A stretch of 64,000 nucleotides of DNA from an uncultured Peptococcaceae bacterium. GTDB lineage: Bacteria; Bacillota; Peptococcia; Peptococcales; Peptococcaceae. This document shows positions 40,545-48,903 of the stretch, piece after piece. How positions within the stretch are numbered: the stretch's first letter is position 1; each line of letters begins with the position of its first letter. A program made the position numbers and the translations under genes. The notes below the pieces were generated by a model. The model was not told the DNA's origin, ran no database searches, and was given only the letters and a program-made list of their open reading frames with translations. The stretch covers positions 114,509 to 178,508 of the forward strand of contig CALJRU010000030.1 of the NCBI GenBank assembly GCA_937976375.1. Reading direction: 5' to 3'.

Positions 40545-41501
40545 GTGAAGGCCATTTACAAAACAACTGAAGAAACCGGGATCTTTGAGAAGATCGATAC
40601 CTATTGCGACGGCAACTGGGTATGCCTGATCGCGCCAACAGCGGAGGAAGTGCAGGAAGTCAGTCAGCACTTCGAGATCGATCTGCAGGACATGGTGTCT
40701 GCACTCGACGAAGATGAACGTGCGCGTGTGGATTCTGACGACGACTACACCATGATCATCATTGACGTGCCTTATAAGGATGAAGAAGACAGCAGAGAAA
40801 ATCGTGAAAGCTACGGGACGGTTCCGCTGGCAATCATTCTTGGCGACACGGATAAACGCTACATCATCACCGTTTGCCTGCGCGAGCTGCAGCTGTTGGA
40901 CGATTTCCGCGGAGGCAAGATCAAAAAATTCTTTACCTATAAGAAAACACGTTTCATTTTGCAGATCCTTTATCGCAATGCAACCTACTACCTGCATTAT
41001 CTGCGCATGCTCGAGCGCTCCATTGGCGGTATTGAAGACGCTCTCCATAAATCGACGCGAAATGAGGAACTGTTCAAGCTGCTGGCGCTGGATAAATCGC
41101 TGGTCTACCTAAGCAACTCATTGCGCGCCAATGGCTTGGTGTTTGACCGCTTGATGCGGTTGGATGCTGTGAAGAAATATCCGGAAGACGAAGAGTTGCT
41201 TGAAGACGTTATCGTCGAGAACAAGCAGGCCATCGAAATGGCGAACGTGTACAGCAGCATTTTGGATGTCACCATGGAAGCGTACAGCTCGGTCATCTCG
41301 AACAACCTCAACTCGGTCATGAAGGTGCTTACATCGGCAACCTTGATCATGACCATTCCGACGATGATTTTCAGTTTCTTCGGCATGAATGTGCCGCTGC
41401 CATGGGAACACAGTGCAGGTGGATTTTGGTACATTTGCCTGGTGTCTTTGATCGCCACCGCGATAGTGGTATTTTTCATGTTTCGACGGAAAATGTTCTG
41501 A
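40545..41501 (+). CDS. CorA-family divalent cation channel
   Basis: 318 residues, GTG start after AGGAGGGATAACT. A large acidic cytoplasmic N-terminal domain (MVSALDEDERARVDSDDDY) is followed by long helices. Two C-terminal membrane segments carry the invariant GMN motif (FSFFGMNVPLPW, about 282). The C-terminus is basic (RRKMF). It forms a pentameric channel for Mg2+ or related ions. It is a single gene between two terminators. Confidence 0.93.
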   Translation: MKAIYKTTEETGIFEKIDTYCDGNWVCLIAPTAEEVQEVSQHFEIDLQDMVSALDEDERARVDSDDDYTMIIIDVPYKDEEDSRENRESYGTVPLAIILGDTDKRYIITVCLRELQLLDDFRGGKIKKFFTYKKTRFILQILYRNATYYLHYLRMLERSIGGIEDALHKSTRNEELFKLLALDKSLVYLSNSLRANGLVFDRLMRLDAVKKYPEDEELLEDVIVENKQAIEMANVYSSILDVTMEAYSSVISNNLNSVMKVLTSATLIMTIPTMIFSFFGMNVPLPWEHSAGGFWYICLVSLIATAIVVFFMFRRKMF

Positions 41502-41503
41502 CG

Positions 41504-41543
41504 AAAAGGCCCCGATGCTCATCCGTGAGCATCGGGGCCTTTT
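41504..41543. terminator. Bidirectional terminator after corA-like gene
   Basis: AAAAGGCCCCGATGCTCA and TGAGCATCGGGGCCTTTT form a perfect 18-bp hairpin between the convergent genes. Confidence 0.93.
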
Positions 41544-41546
41544 GAT

Positions 41547-42260
41547 TTATTTTATGGCACCGGCAATATAATGGTTATAAGCAGACGTGGCAAGATTGGC
41601 GAGGGGTTCCGGCAGTTCGCCGACCGTGCATTGGGTGAAATCTTTGATGCGGGCGAAAAATTCACGCACCAACAGGTTTTTATCCGAGATTGCTGCTTGA
41701 GATGCAGGACAGCCATAGGCTTCTAAATTCAGATGTTCGGCAATATAGACGGCACGGTATAAATGAAAGCGCTGGCTGACAAGGATGACACTGTGTGCAT
41801 CGTATAGCGTGGCCAGATTGTTGACGCTGGCGTAGGTGTCAACACCATGGGTGTCTGTTGTGATGGCCAGGGAAGGTATGCCAGAATCGAGCAGATAGTT
41901 GCGCATGGCGGAGACTTCGCTTTGGGCTGCATCTTCACCGCCGCTTACAATGATGTGTTTTGAAGCGCCGTTTTCATAGAGCACAATGGCGGTGTCGAGC
42001 CGTTCTGCGAGCACTGGGCTGGGCGTGCCATCGGGCTCAATGCCAGCGCCAAGCACAACGATGTAATCGGCATTGGTGCCAGCAAGTTCCCTTGGGTACC
42101 ACATGTTGTTGGTCGTTGTGGCATACATAAAAAGGTTGATGGCGATGGCAGAAATCGGCACCAACAGAATGAGTGCAATGAGAAGCTTAATCAGCCGAAC
42201 CACACCGCGGCCGCGGCGTTTTTTTCTATGGCTGGATGTTGCAGAGCGGTTTTGTGCCAT
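41547..42260 (-). CDS. SanA/YdcF-like DUF218 membrane protein
   Basis: 237 residues. A basic N-terminus (SSHRKKRRGRG) and one membrane anchor (about 23-45) precede a DUF218 domain: ADYIVVLGAGIEPDGTPSPV, VLYENGASKHIIVSGGEDA, SVILVSQRFHLYRAVYIA. The family includes SanA, linked to envelope barrier function and vancomycin sensitivity at high temperature. The biochemical activity is not established. It is probably monocistronic. Confidence 0.87.
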   Translation of the reverse strand: MAQNRSATSSHRKKRRGRGVVRLIKLLIALILLVPISAIAINLFMYATTTNNMWYPRELAGTNADYIVVLGAGIEPDGTPSPVLAERLDTAIVLYENGASKHIIVSGGEDAAQSEVSAMRNYLLDSGIPSLAITTDTHGVDTYASVNNLATLYDAHSVILVSQRFHLYRAVYIAEHLNLEAYGCPASQAAISDKNLLVREFFARIKDFTQCTVGELPEPLANLATSAYNHYIAGAIK

Positions 42261-42452
42261 CGTTTGTCGTCCTTTCTATAAGTTGGTAAAATGTGCACCT
42301 AACATTATAATAGATGTATTCCATCTTGACCAGATAAGATTTGTTCTTTGTTTTATGACAATCCCTGGCGGGGCGGGCGCTTGACAGGTACCAGCGGTTG
42401 TTTTAGAATAAGCGTACTTTTATGAATAGATTTTGGAAAGGAGTGACGACAT

Positions 42453-43124
42453 GTGCTGCGCACTGTGATTCGTTTTCTATGGCGTGCGTTCAAAATCGCC
42501 ATTGTGCTTCTGATCATCGCGGCCGTGACGGCACTGGCTGTTCCGGTGTCGCTGGATGTGACAGGACGCAGCCAATATCCGTCGCTGCCGAACGGCTGTG
42601 AATCGGTGGCAGCCGCTGTGTCGCTGAATGCGCTTGGTGCGCCGATTGCGGCTGAAACTTTTGCCAGCCAATATCTGCCGACAGCCGCCATTGGCAGCGG
42701 CGTCAGTCCAGCTGATGCTTACATTGGCGATCCGTTTGGTGACGGCTATTATTGCTATCCCGAGGCGCTGACGGCGGGCATCAATGCTTTTTTGCAAACA
42801 CAAAACACCAGCCTAGAGGCGAAAACCCATAAGCTGGTGTCTGTCAGCGAGATTGCGATGCGGCTTCACTTGAGCAAAAAGCCGGTGATTGTCTGGGTAA
42901 CGGTGGATGATGAGATGGCTGATCGTGACGATGCCGTTGTCTGGCAGGTGAACGGACGCTCCTATCATCCCTACAACAACCTGCACGCCGTTGTTATAGA
43001 TGGCATCAGCGGCTTCAAAGTGCACCTCGTTGATTCCATCAACGGCGATCGCTGGATGCCGCTGACACAATTCATTCCTATATATTATTCGATGGGCCTG
43101 CGTGCCGTGTACTTCACGGATTGA
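42453..43124 (+). CDS. Membrane-anchored C39-like (DUF4886/peptidase_C39_2) cysteine protease-like protein
   Basis: 223 residues; GTG at 42453 with AAAGGAG 9 bases upstream. One membrane segment (about 12-35) leads to an external papain-like domain. LPNGCESVAAAVSLNALG holds the candidate catalytic Cys (about 49), NNLHAVVIDGISG the His (about 179), and VHLVDSINGD the Asp/Asn (about 194). The peptidase_C39_2 family resembles bacteriocin-processing proteases but usually has unknown targets. It converges on the small gene at 43114 with an 11-base overlap. Confidence 0.8.
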   Translation: MLRTVIRFLWRAFKIAIVLLIIAAVTALAVPVSLDVTGRSQYPSLPNGCESVAAAVSLNALGAPIAAETFASQYLPTAAIGSGVSPADAYIGDPFGDGYYCYPEALTAGINAFLQTQNTSLEAKTHKLVSVSEIAMRLHLSKKPVIVWVTVDDEMADRDDAVVWQVNGRSYHPYNNLHAVVIDGISGFKVHLVDSINGDRWMPLTQFIPIYYSMGLRAVYFTD

Positions 43125-43368
43125 CCCGCTTTTCATGCCGCACCATGATGGCTGCAATGTCTTCGTCGCTGAGCGTTGTCAGCGCATGCAGCACTTCATA
43201 GGTGCGGTTTTCTAATGCGGCGAAATCATAGTCCCAGTTGCCGGTGGCAAAATTGTATTTGTCGGTCTGGTCCATGCCGTTTTCTTTTTCGGCAAAGTCG
43301 TAGTCGGACCAGTCGTCGTACAAATCGATAAAGTGATAAGTTGTGTGGATTTTTGGTTTCTCTGCCAT
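43114..43368 (-). CDS. Small acidic hypothetical protein
   Basis: 84 residues from the ATG at 43368 (GAGGTGAATCCA upstream). It is rich in Asp, Tyr and Trp (FIDLYDDWSDYDFAEKENGM, NWDYDFAALENRTYEV), and ends with a helical region (TTLSDEDIAAIMVRHEKR). No membrane segment or signal. It lies 10 bases after the ABC-F gene in the same direction and is probably cotranscribed. I recognise no family. Confidence 0.7.
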   Translation of the reverse strand: MAEKPKIHTTYHFIDLYDDWSDYDFAEKENGMDQTDKYNFATGNWDYDFAALENRTYEVLHALTTLSDEDIAAIMVRHEKRVNP

Positions 43369-43378
43369 TGGATTCACC

Positions 43379-45271
43379 TCACTGTTGCAAAATACGTTCG
43401 TGTTTTTCTTCCAATTCGGCCCAGCGGTCCATTTTCGCTTCAAGCTGGGCAGCGGCGGCATCGCGTTCCTCGGTCAGTGCCAAGAGTTTGCTGTACTGGG
43501 TCGCGTTGGCCGCCATTTCTTTTTCCAGACGCGAAATGGTTTCTTCGAGCATGGCAATGTCGTCTTCGATGGTGTCGTATTCACGCTGCTCTTTGAACGA
43601 AAATTTGAGCTTGGCTGGCTGCTTTGGGCGGCTGGCCTTTTCTTTTTTGACCGGCTCGGCTTTTTCGCTGACCGGCTCTGGCCGCTTCTCAAGATAGCTG
43701 GAAAAATCACCGGCGTAGAGCTTCAAAGCGCCGTCTGCTTCATACGCCAGAATGCTGGTGCAGATGCGGTCGAGAAAATAGCGGTCATGGCTGACAGCGA
43801 CGATTGGCCCTGGAAAATGCTCCAGATAATCTTCCAGCACCTGCAAGGTGCCAATGTCAAGATCATTGGTCGGCTCGTCGAGAAAGAGCACATTGTTCTG
43901 TTCCATGAGGATCGACAGCAGATAGAGACGACGGCATTCCCCGCCGGAAAGCTGACGGATCGGTCCGTGGATTTGATCCGGACGGAAACGGAACGCTTCG
44001 AGCATTTGGCTGGCCGAGAGATGGGAGCCGTCGGCGCGGTGAATGTATTCGCCATGGTCGCGGACAAAATCGAGCACTTTCTGATCCAGCGGCAGATCCT
44101 GGTTTTGCTGTTTGTAATAGCCGATCTTCACCGTTTCGCCAACATCCAAACGGCCGCTGTCCGGCGGCGTCAAGCCGGCCAGCACATCGAGCAGAGTCGT
44201 CTTGCCGATGCCGTTGGGCCCGACAATGCCGATGCGCTCAGTTTTCACGAAGGCGTGGCTGAAATCGCGAAAAATTGGTTTGTCGCCGTAGCTTTTGCTG
44301 AGGTGCTCGCATTCGATGATTTTCTTCCCGAGACGAGCGTTGACAAAATCCATCATCAGCGTGTCTTCATGCTCGTGGGTGAGCTGTCCTTCGATTTCGT
44401 AGAAGCGCTCTTTACGCGCCTTTTGCTTAGTGCGGCGTGCTTCCACGCCTTTGCGCATCCAGGCCAGCTCCTGTTTATAGAGCCTGCGCAGCTTGTCGGC
44501 GCGGCGCGCCTCATCGGCTTCGCGTTGTGCTTTTTCTTCAAGGAAGGTGGAATAGTTGCCAACCGTGCGATGGAGTTTGCCGCCGTCCAGTTCGAGAATG
44601 ACGTTGGTGGTGCGATCGAGAAAATAGCGGTCGTGGGTGACGATGATGAACGAGCACTGACGGTCGTGGAGCTCTTTCTCCAGCCAGCGGATGGTTTCAT
44701 AATCAAGATGGTTCGTCGGTTCGTCGAGCAAGAGCAGATTGGCTGGACGAATCAGCGCTGCCGCCAGCGCCACGCGTTTGCGCAGCCCGCCGGAAAGGGT
44801 GGCGATTTTCTGGCTCACATCATCAATGCCCAGGCGATGCAGGATGCTTTTGGCGTTGCTTTCCAGCTGCCAGGCGTCCTCGCGGTCCATGGCGTCCTGC
44901 GCTTCCAAAAGGGCGCGAGTGGCGTCGGCATCATCTGGACGCGCCGTCACGGCAGCCAGCGCATCTTCATAGCGGCGCACCACAGCGAGCAGCGGCGACG
45001 TGCCCTGAAAGATTTGTTCCAGCACGGTGTTGTCTTCGTCCATTGGCTGATTTTGCGGCAGGTATTCCATGACCAGCTGATTAGAGGTCAGCATCTCAGA
45101 ACGCGGGTCCAGATCAACGCCAGCCAGCTGCGCCAAAAGCGTGGACTTGCCAACCCCATTGGTGCCAATGAGCCCAATCTTGTCGCCTTCATTCACCGAC
45201 AATCCCAGATCCTCAAACAATACGCGCTCGCCGAAGCTGCAGCGCAGATGTCGCGCCTCCAAAAGAACCAT
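43379..45271 (-). CDS. ABC-F family ATPase (Uup/YfmR-like)
   Basis: 630 residues from the ATG at 45271. Two ABC domains: Walker A GLIGTNGVGKST (about 36) and GIVGPNGIGKTT (about 335). The signatures are TLSGGLRKRVALAAAL and QLSGGECRRLYLLSIL, and the Walker B motifs LLLDEPTNHLDYE and LFLDEPTNDLDIG. There are no membrane segments. A charged linker joins the domains, and a C-terminal coiled coil (about 555-630) resembles Uup. ABC-F proteins bind the ribosomal E site and relieve stalling or give antibiotic resistance; the coiled-coil tail favours a housekeeping role. A long open frame on the opposite strand is a composition artefact. Confidence 0.93.
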   Translation of the reverse strand: MVLLEARHLRCSFGERVLFEDLGLSVNEGDKIGLIGTNGVGKSTLLAQLAGVDLDPRSEMLTSNQLVMEYLPQNQPMDEDNTVLEQIFQGTSPLLAVVRRYEDALAAVTARPDDADATRALLEAQDAMDREDAWQLESNAKSILHRLGIDDVSQKIATLSGGLRKRVALAAALIRPANLLLLDEPTNHLDYETIRWLEKELHDRQCSFIIVTHDRYFLDRTTNVILELDGGKLHRTVGNYSTFLEEKAQREADEARRADKLRRLYKQELAWMRKGVEARRTKQKARKERFYEIEGQLTHEHEDTLMMDFVNARLGKKIIECEHLSKSYGDKPIFRDFSHAFVKTERIGIVGPNGIGKTTLLDVLAGLTPPDSGRLDVGETVKIGYYKQQNQDLPLDQKVLDFVRDHGEYIHRADGSHLSASQMLEAFRFRPDQIHGPIRQLSGGECRRLYLLSILMEQNNVLFLDEPTNDLDIGTLQVLEDYLEHFPGPIVAVSHDRYFLDRICTSILAYEADGALKLYAGDFSSYLEKRPEPVSEKAEPVKKEKASRPKQPAKLKFSFKEQREYDTIEDDIAMLEETISRLEKEMAANATQYSKLLALTEERDAAAAQLEAKMDRWAELEEKHERILQQ

Positions 45272-45371
45272 ATGGCAATTCCCCCTGAATTTGATATAAT
45301 AGTGCATAGCTAGTATAGCAAACAACGGACACAATGAAAAGTTTCCGTCGAGATATGAAAGGATGATTCCT

Positions 45372-45764
45372 GTGTCAAAACTGAAAACCATCGCTGCAGT
45401 TGCAGCCCTGGCTGCTGGTGCGGCAGGTGCAGCCGTGGCGGTGAAAAAGCTCGCCAGTGCTTACCATTTGGAGCTTGAGAACTGCACCGCCGAAACCTTG
45501 AACATTTACCTTGGCACCGAAGCAGCACCGGATGCCATCGTCTTTGAAAACTTTCTGCCAGGTGAAAAGCGCTACATCGATTTGACGCTGCTGCCGCTGA
45601 CAGAACACGATGTGGTCTACATTCGCTTCCCAGACACGATGGACCGCGCTGGCTATAAGCGCACCTTGATATATGATACCGAAGAATGCCACAGCCCAAT
45701 GCACGGCATGATCGTGGACTATGGCGACAGCAATTACGACGTCAAGCTGGTGAGAGTGGGATGA
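45372..45764 (+). CDS. Hypothetical protein with N-terminal membrane anchor
   Basis: 130 residues from a GTG at 45372 (AAAGGATG upstream; an ATG at 45363 is the alternative). Residues 5-28 form an Ala-rich hydrophobic helix (TIAAVAALAAGAAGAAVAV), either an anchor or a signal. The rest is a soluble beta-rich domain (NCTAETLNIYLGTEAAPDAI, EHDVVYIRFPDTM, ECHSPMHGMIVDYGDSNYDV). No family is recognised. Its stop overlaps the thiN start (ATGA), so it is cotranscribed with thiamine pyrophosphokinase. Confidence 0.72.
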   Translation: MSKLKTIAAVAALAAGAAGAAVAVKKLASAYHLELENCTAETLNIYLGTEAAPDAIVFENFLPGEKRYIDLTLLPLTEHDVVYIRFPDTMDRAGYKRTLIYDTEECHSPMHGMIVDYGDSNYDVKLVRVG

Positions 45765-46468
45765 AGCATTACGCACCAGGTCTCCTAGACAAACACGCTC
45801 GCCATGCCATCCTCGTCACCGGCGGCACCGCGCCAGAGCCCACGCTGCTCAGCGCTCTGCGGGCTCAGTTTCCGAAGGTGCCTTGCTTTTGTGCCGATGC
45901 CGGTGCCGATCTCTGCCGCGCCGCCGGCGTGCTGCCCGATGCGCTCATTGGCGATATGGATTCGCTCTCACCGCAGACACGTGCCTGGCTCGATGAGGCG
46001 GGCGTGCCGGAAGTGGTCTATCCTGCGGAAAAAGACGACAGCGACACCGCACTGGCGGTGCAGCAGCTCTTTGACGACGGGGCCGAAGAAATCATCGTCA
46101 TCGGTGCCTTGGGCGGACGCATGGACCACGAGCTGGCCAATATGATGCTCCTGGTCGGCGCTGGCCGCCAGGGGCGCTCCATCGTCTATTGGGACGACAT
46201 CAACTGCATGCGCTATGTCGGGCCAGGCGAGCACCTGCTCGACCACACGCCGGGCTATATTGGCATTGTGCCGTTCTCCGATGACGGCATGTGTTTGTCG
46301 ATCGACGGCCTGTACTATCCGCTCAAGGATTTCAGCGTGCCTTTCGGCATCACGCGCCTGATCAGCAACGTCTTTACCGACGCCGAAGTTGCCACCATCA
46401 ATATTGCCCGCGGCGACGGCGTGCTCGTGCTTTGCCACGATCGGTCAAAAGAGGAGCCGCAGGCATAA
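45761..46468 (+). CDS. thiN: Thiamine pyrophosphokinase
   Basis: 235 residues from the ATG at 45761. Motifs: CADAGADLCRAAGVLPDALI, GDMDSLS (ATP/Mg), PAEKDDSDTALAV (family EKDxTD) and IVIGALGGRMDHELAN (thiamine-side GGRxDH). The C-terminal half is the thiamin-binding beta domain (SVPFGITRLISN). It converts thiamine and ATP to TPP. The TPP-controlled precursor transporter lies 6 kb downstream, but there is no riboswitch here. Confidence 0.93.
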   Translation: MKHYAPGLLDKHARHAILVTGGTAPEPTLLSALRAQFPKVPCFCADAGADLCRAAGVLPDALIGDMDSLSPQTRAWLDEAGVPEVVYPAEKDDSDTALAVQQLFDDGAEEIIVIGALGGRMDHELANMMLLVGAGRQGRSIVYWDDINCMRYVGPGEHLLDHTPGYIGIVPFSDDGMCLSIDGLYYPLKDFSVPFGITRLISNVFTDAEVATINIARGDGVLVLCHDRSKEEPQA

Positions 46469-46572
46469 AGGAAATGCGTGCGCAGGCCTCGCGCCTTGTT
46501 TACAAGGGCGGGGAGACATGCTAATATAAAGAGGTTATCAAATCATATTTTAGAGGGATGAGGAGAATCATA

Positions 46573-47553
46573 ATGGGTGGAAAACAATTACCTGAAACAT
46601 TGACCCTGATCAGGGACAATATCTTGCAATACGACAATCCTCTCGCAGTCAGCGCCAAGGAAAACGCTGAATGGGCGAAGGATCTCAACCTGCCTAAAAA
46701 AGGCGACATCCTGTTCTATACCGGGGGAGAATATCAGCTCCTGCCATTTATGGACTCGCTGCTCACAGTCATGGACATTGTTGATCCTGGCAATCCAGCG
46801 TTCGGCTGGATGATGTCCATGCGCGACCTTGTGCACAAGAGCGGCATGGCACCGGAAAAGATTTTTGCGTCTGTCTTTGCCCAGGACAAGGAACGTTTCT
46901 TTTCCATCAACAAAAAAGCTGCGCAGATTCTGAAAGCCCTTGGCTATGATATCTGCTATGACGGCGAAAACGAAATCTACAGCGGCGCGCTGCTGCATGA
47001 GCTCGGCTTTGAAGATGCCCTCGGCGTCTATTCCAAGCGCGTGGCCACCTTCTTAAACCAGAGCGGCGCCAAAACTGTTGTCTGCATGTCACCGCATGCA
47101 GCTGAAATGTTTGCGCTGATCTACCCACAGTACGGCGATTTCCCAAAGGTGGAAGTCAAAACCTTCATTCAAATGGTGCACGAAAAACGCCACATGCTGC
47201 CAAAGAATTTCTACCGCGGCCTCGTCACCCTGCACGATTCCTGCCGCATGGCACGTGAAATGGACGTGGTCGACGAATTCCGCGAAGTGCTTGACGCCAT
47301 GAACGTGCGCTACAAAGAACCATTCCGCACTGGTAAATGGAGCACCTGCTGCGGCGGCCCAATCAAGACCACCTATGCAGAACTGTCCCACAAGCTGTCC
47401 CAGAAGCGTGCCAACGAATTGGCAGACACCGGCGCTCAGATCGCACTGTTGAGCTGCCCATACTGCCTCTCTGCGCTGAAGGACTGCAAGACCGCGAACC
47501 ATATGGAGATCATGGATTTCGTCGAATTTCTGGCAAAGGGGTATAAGCTATGA
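46573..47553 (+). CDS. CCG-domain Fe-S protein (LutA/HdrB-like)
   Basis: 326 residues from the ATG at 46573 (GAGGAGAATCATA upstream). The C-terminal cysteine-rich motif is present once: TLHDSCRMARE, then about 45 residues on CCGGPIKTTY, then LLSCPYCLSALKDC. It matches the CX(n)CCGX(n)CxxC pattern of LutA, GlpC and HdrB proteins. LutA usually has two such domains. The N-terminal half (YTGGEYQLLPFMDSLLTVMD) resembles the first, with its cysteines lost. With the LutB-like partner it probably passes electrons from a 2-hydroxyacid oxidation. Overlap of 4 bases with the next gene. Confidence 0.85.
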   Translation: MGGKQLPETLTLIRDNILQYDNPLAVSAKENAEWAKDLNLPKKGDILFYTGGEYQLLPFMDSLLTVMDIVDPGNPAFGWMMSMRDLVHKSGMAPEKIFASVFAQDKERFFSINKKAAQILKALGYDICYDGENEIYSGALLHELGFEDALGVYSKRVATFLNQSGAKTVVCMSPHAAEMFALIYPQYGDFPKVEVKTFIQMVHEKRHMLPKNFYRGLVTLHDSCRMAREMDVVDEFREVLDAMNVRYKEPFRTGKWSTCCGGPIKTTYAELSHKLSQKRANELADTGAQIALLSCPYCLSALKDCKTANHMEIMDFVEFLAKGYKL

Positions 47554-48767
47554 GCACGATCAAACAAAACATCAACACATATGCCAAAGACATCAACGAG
47601 GCCAGCGAAGACGAACGCATCCGCACTGCCATCACGCGTGCCATTGCGTCCTATCGCAAAAACCTCGCCGAAGCCTTGGAACGCTATCCACACACGCCAG
47701 CACTCGCCAAAGAAGTGCAGGGCATCAAGCGTGAAGCTCAGAAAAACTGGCGCGAACTGATGGCGCAGGCTTCTGAATCCATCGAACGCAACCACGGCCA
47801 CGCCTACTTTGCAAAAGATGCCCAGGAAGTCGTTGACATCATCAACGAAATCGCCGGCGGCAATAAGACCATCGTCAAAGGCAAGTCCATGCTTGGCGAA
47901 GAACTGCATCTGCGCCAGCGCCTGGCTGACTGCGGCCACGAAGTTTGGGAAACCGACCTCGGTGAGTTCATTCTGCAGCTCATGGACGGCCGCCCAATGC
48001 ACATTCTGTCGCCATCCATTCATGTTCCACGCGAACAGGTGGCAGAAGTGTTCTCTGACTTTTTCGGCCGCGACATCAAACCAGACATCGCCGAAGAAGT
48101 TATGGCCGTGCGCGAATTCCTGCGTGAAAAATATTTCACCGCTGACATTGGCATCAGCGGCGCCAACGTTGTCGCTGCCGACACCGGCCAAATCACCATC
48201 ATCGAAAACGAAGGCAACGTGCGCCTTGTTACCGGTGCGCCACCAGTACACATTGCCGTTGTCGGTATTGAAAAGATCGTGCCAACCTTCCTCGATTCCA
48301 TGAAGGTGGCAGAGGTCAACTGGCGCTACGGTCAGTACACGGCGCCTGGTTATGTCAACATCATCAGCGGTCCATCCAAGACCGGTGACATCGAAAAAGT
48401 CACCACCTACGGTGCCCACGGGCCACACGATTTCCACGTCATCTTCGTGGACAATGGCCGCAGCAAGATGATCGACGATCCAGTCTGCCACGACGCTGCG
48501 CTTTGCCTGCGCTGCGGCGGCTGCATGTACGAATGCCCAGTTTTCTCACTGGTTGCCGGCCACTTTGGCAAAACTTATATGAACGGCATCGGTGCCATCT
48601 GGACCGCGTTCGTCGACGACACCAAAGAAGCCGCACCAATCGTTTACAATTGCCTGCGCTGTGGACGCTGCGTGGAACAGTGCCCAATGGATATTGACGT
48701 GCCAACGATGATCTATCATCTGCGCACCGAAGCCATCGCCGAGGCAGACGCTGCCTCCGGCAAATAA
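47550..48767 (+). CDS. LutB-like LUD-domain/ferredoxin protein
   Basis: 405 residues. An LUD domain (about 60-300: KTIVKGKSMLGEELHLRQRL, DIGISGANVVAADTGQI, ITIIENEGNVRLVTGAPPVH) precedes two ferredoxin clusters, CLRCGGCMYECP (about 316) and CLRCGRCVEQCP (about 371). LutB is the Fe-S subunit of the lactate oxidation complex. The LutC subunit is missing here. The CCG protein upstream overlaps it. The two genes share a promoter region at 46470-46570. Confidence 0.9.
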   Translation: MSTIKQNINTYAKDINEASEDERIRTAITRAIASYRKNLAEALERYPHTPALAKEVQGIKREAQKNWRELMAQASESIERNHGHAYFAKDAQEVVDIINEIAGGNKTIVKGKSMLGEELHLRQRLADCGHEVWETDLGEFILQLMDGRPMHILSPSIHVPREQVAEVFSDFFGRDIKPDIAEEVMAVREFLREKYFTADIGISGANVVAADTGQITIIENEGNVRLVTGAPPVHIAVVGIEKIVPTFLDSMKVAEVNWRYGQYTAPGYVNIISGPSKTGDIEKVTTYGAHGPHDFHVIFVDNGRSKMIDDPVCHDAALCLRCGGCMYECPVFSLVAGHFGKTYMNGIGAIWTAFVDDTKEAAPIVYNCLRCGRCVEQCPMDIDVPTMIYHLRTEAIAEADAASGK

Positions 48768-48780
48768 TTTCATAGTTGAT

Positions 48781-48820
48781 GAGAGTGAGCCTTTCACTGT
48801 TTGTGAGAGACTCACTCTTT
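48781..48820 (+). terminator. Terminator after the LutA/LutB-like genes
   Basis: AGAGTGAG (48782-48789) pairs with CTCACTCT (48811-48818), with an inner stem TTTCAC/GTGAGA. Only three T follow. Confidence 0.65.
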
Positions 48821-48903
48821 CAATATGGCTGTTATAAAATAGCAGGTATGCAATTCTCTTATACATGTCTTCATTTAGAATATTAGGACGAGGGGGAAAA
48901 ATT

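Noticed and set aside
43343..45313. 656-codon open frame on the plus strand opposite the ABC-F gene
   Set aside because: The minus-strand ABC-F protein has two complete sets of ATPase motifs. The opposite frame is open because of its codon composition, has a low-complexity hydrophobic pattern and no recognisable domain.
47436..48491. 351-codon minus-strand frame opposite the LutB-like gene
   Set aside because: It crosses the boundary of two overlapping plus-strand genes with clear Fe-S motifs.
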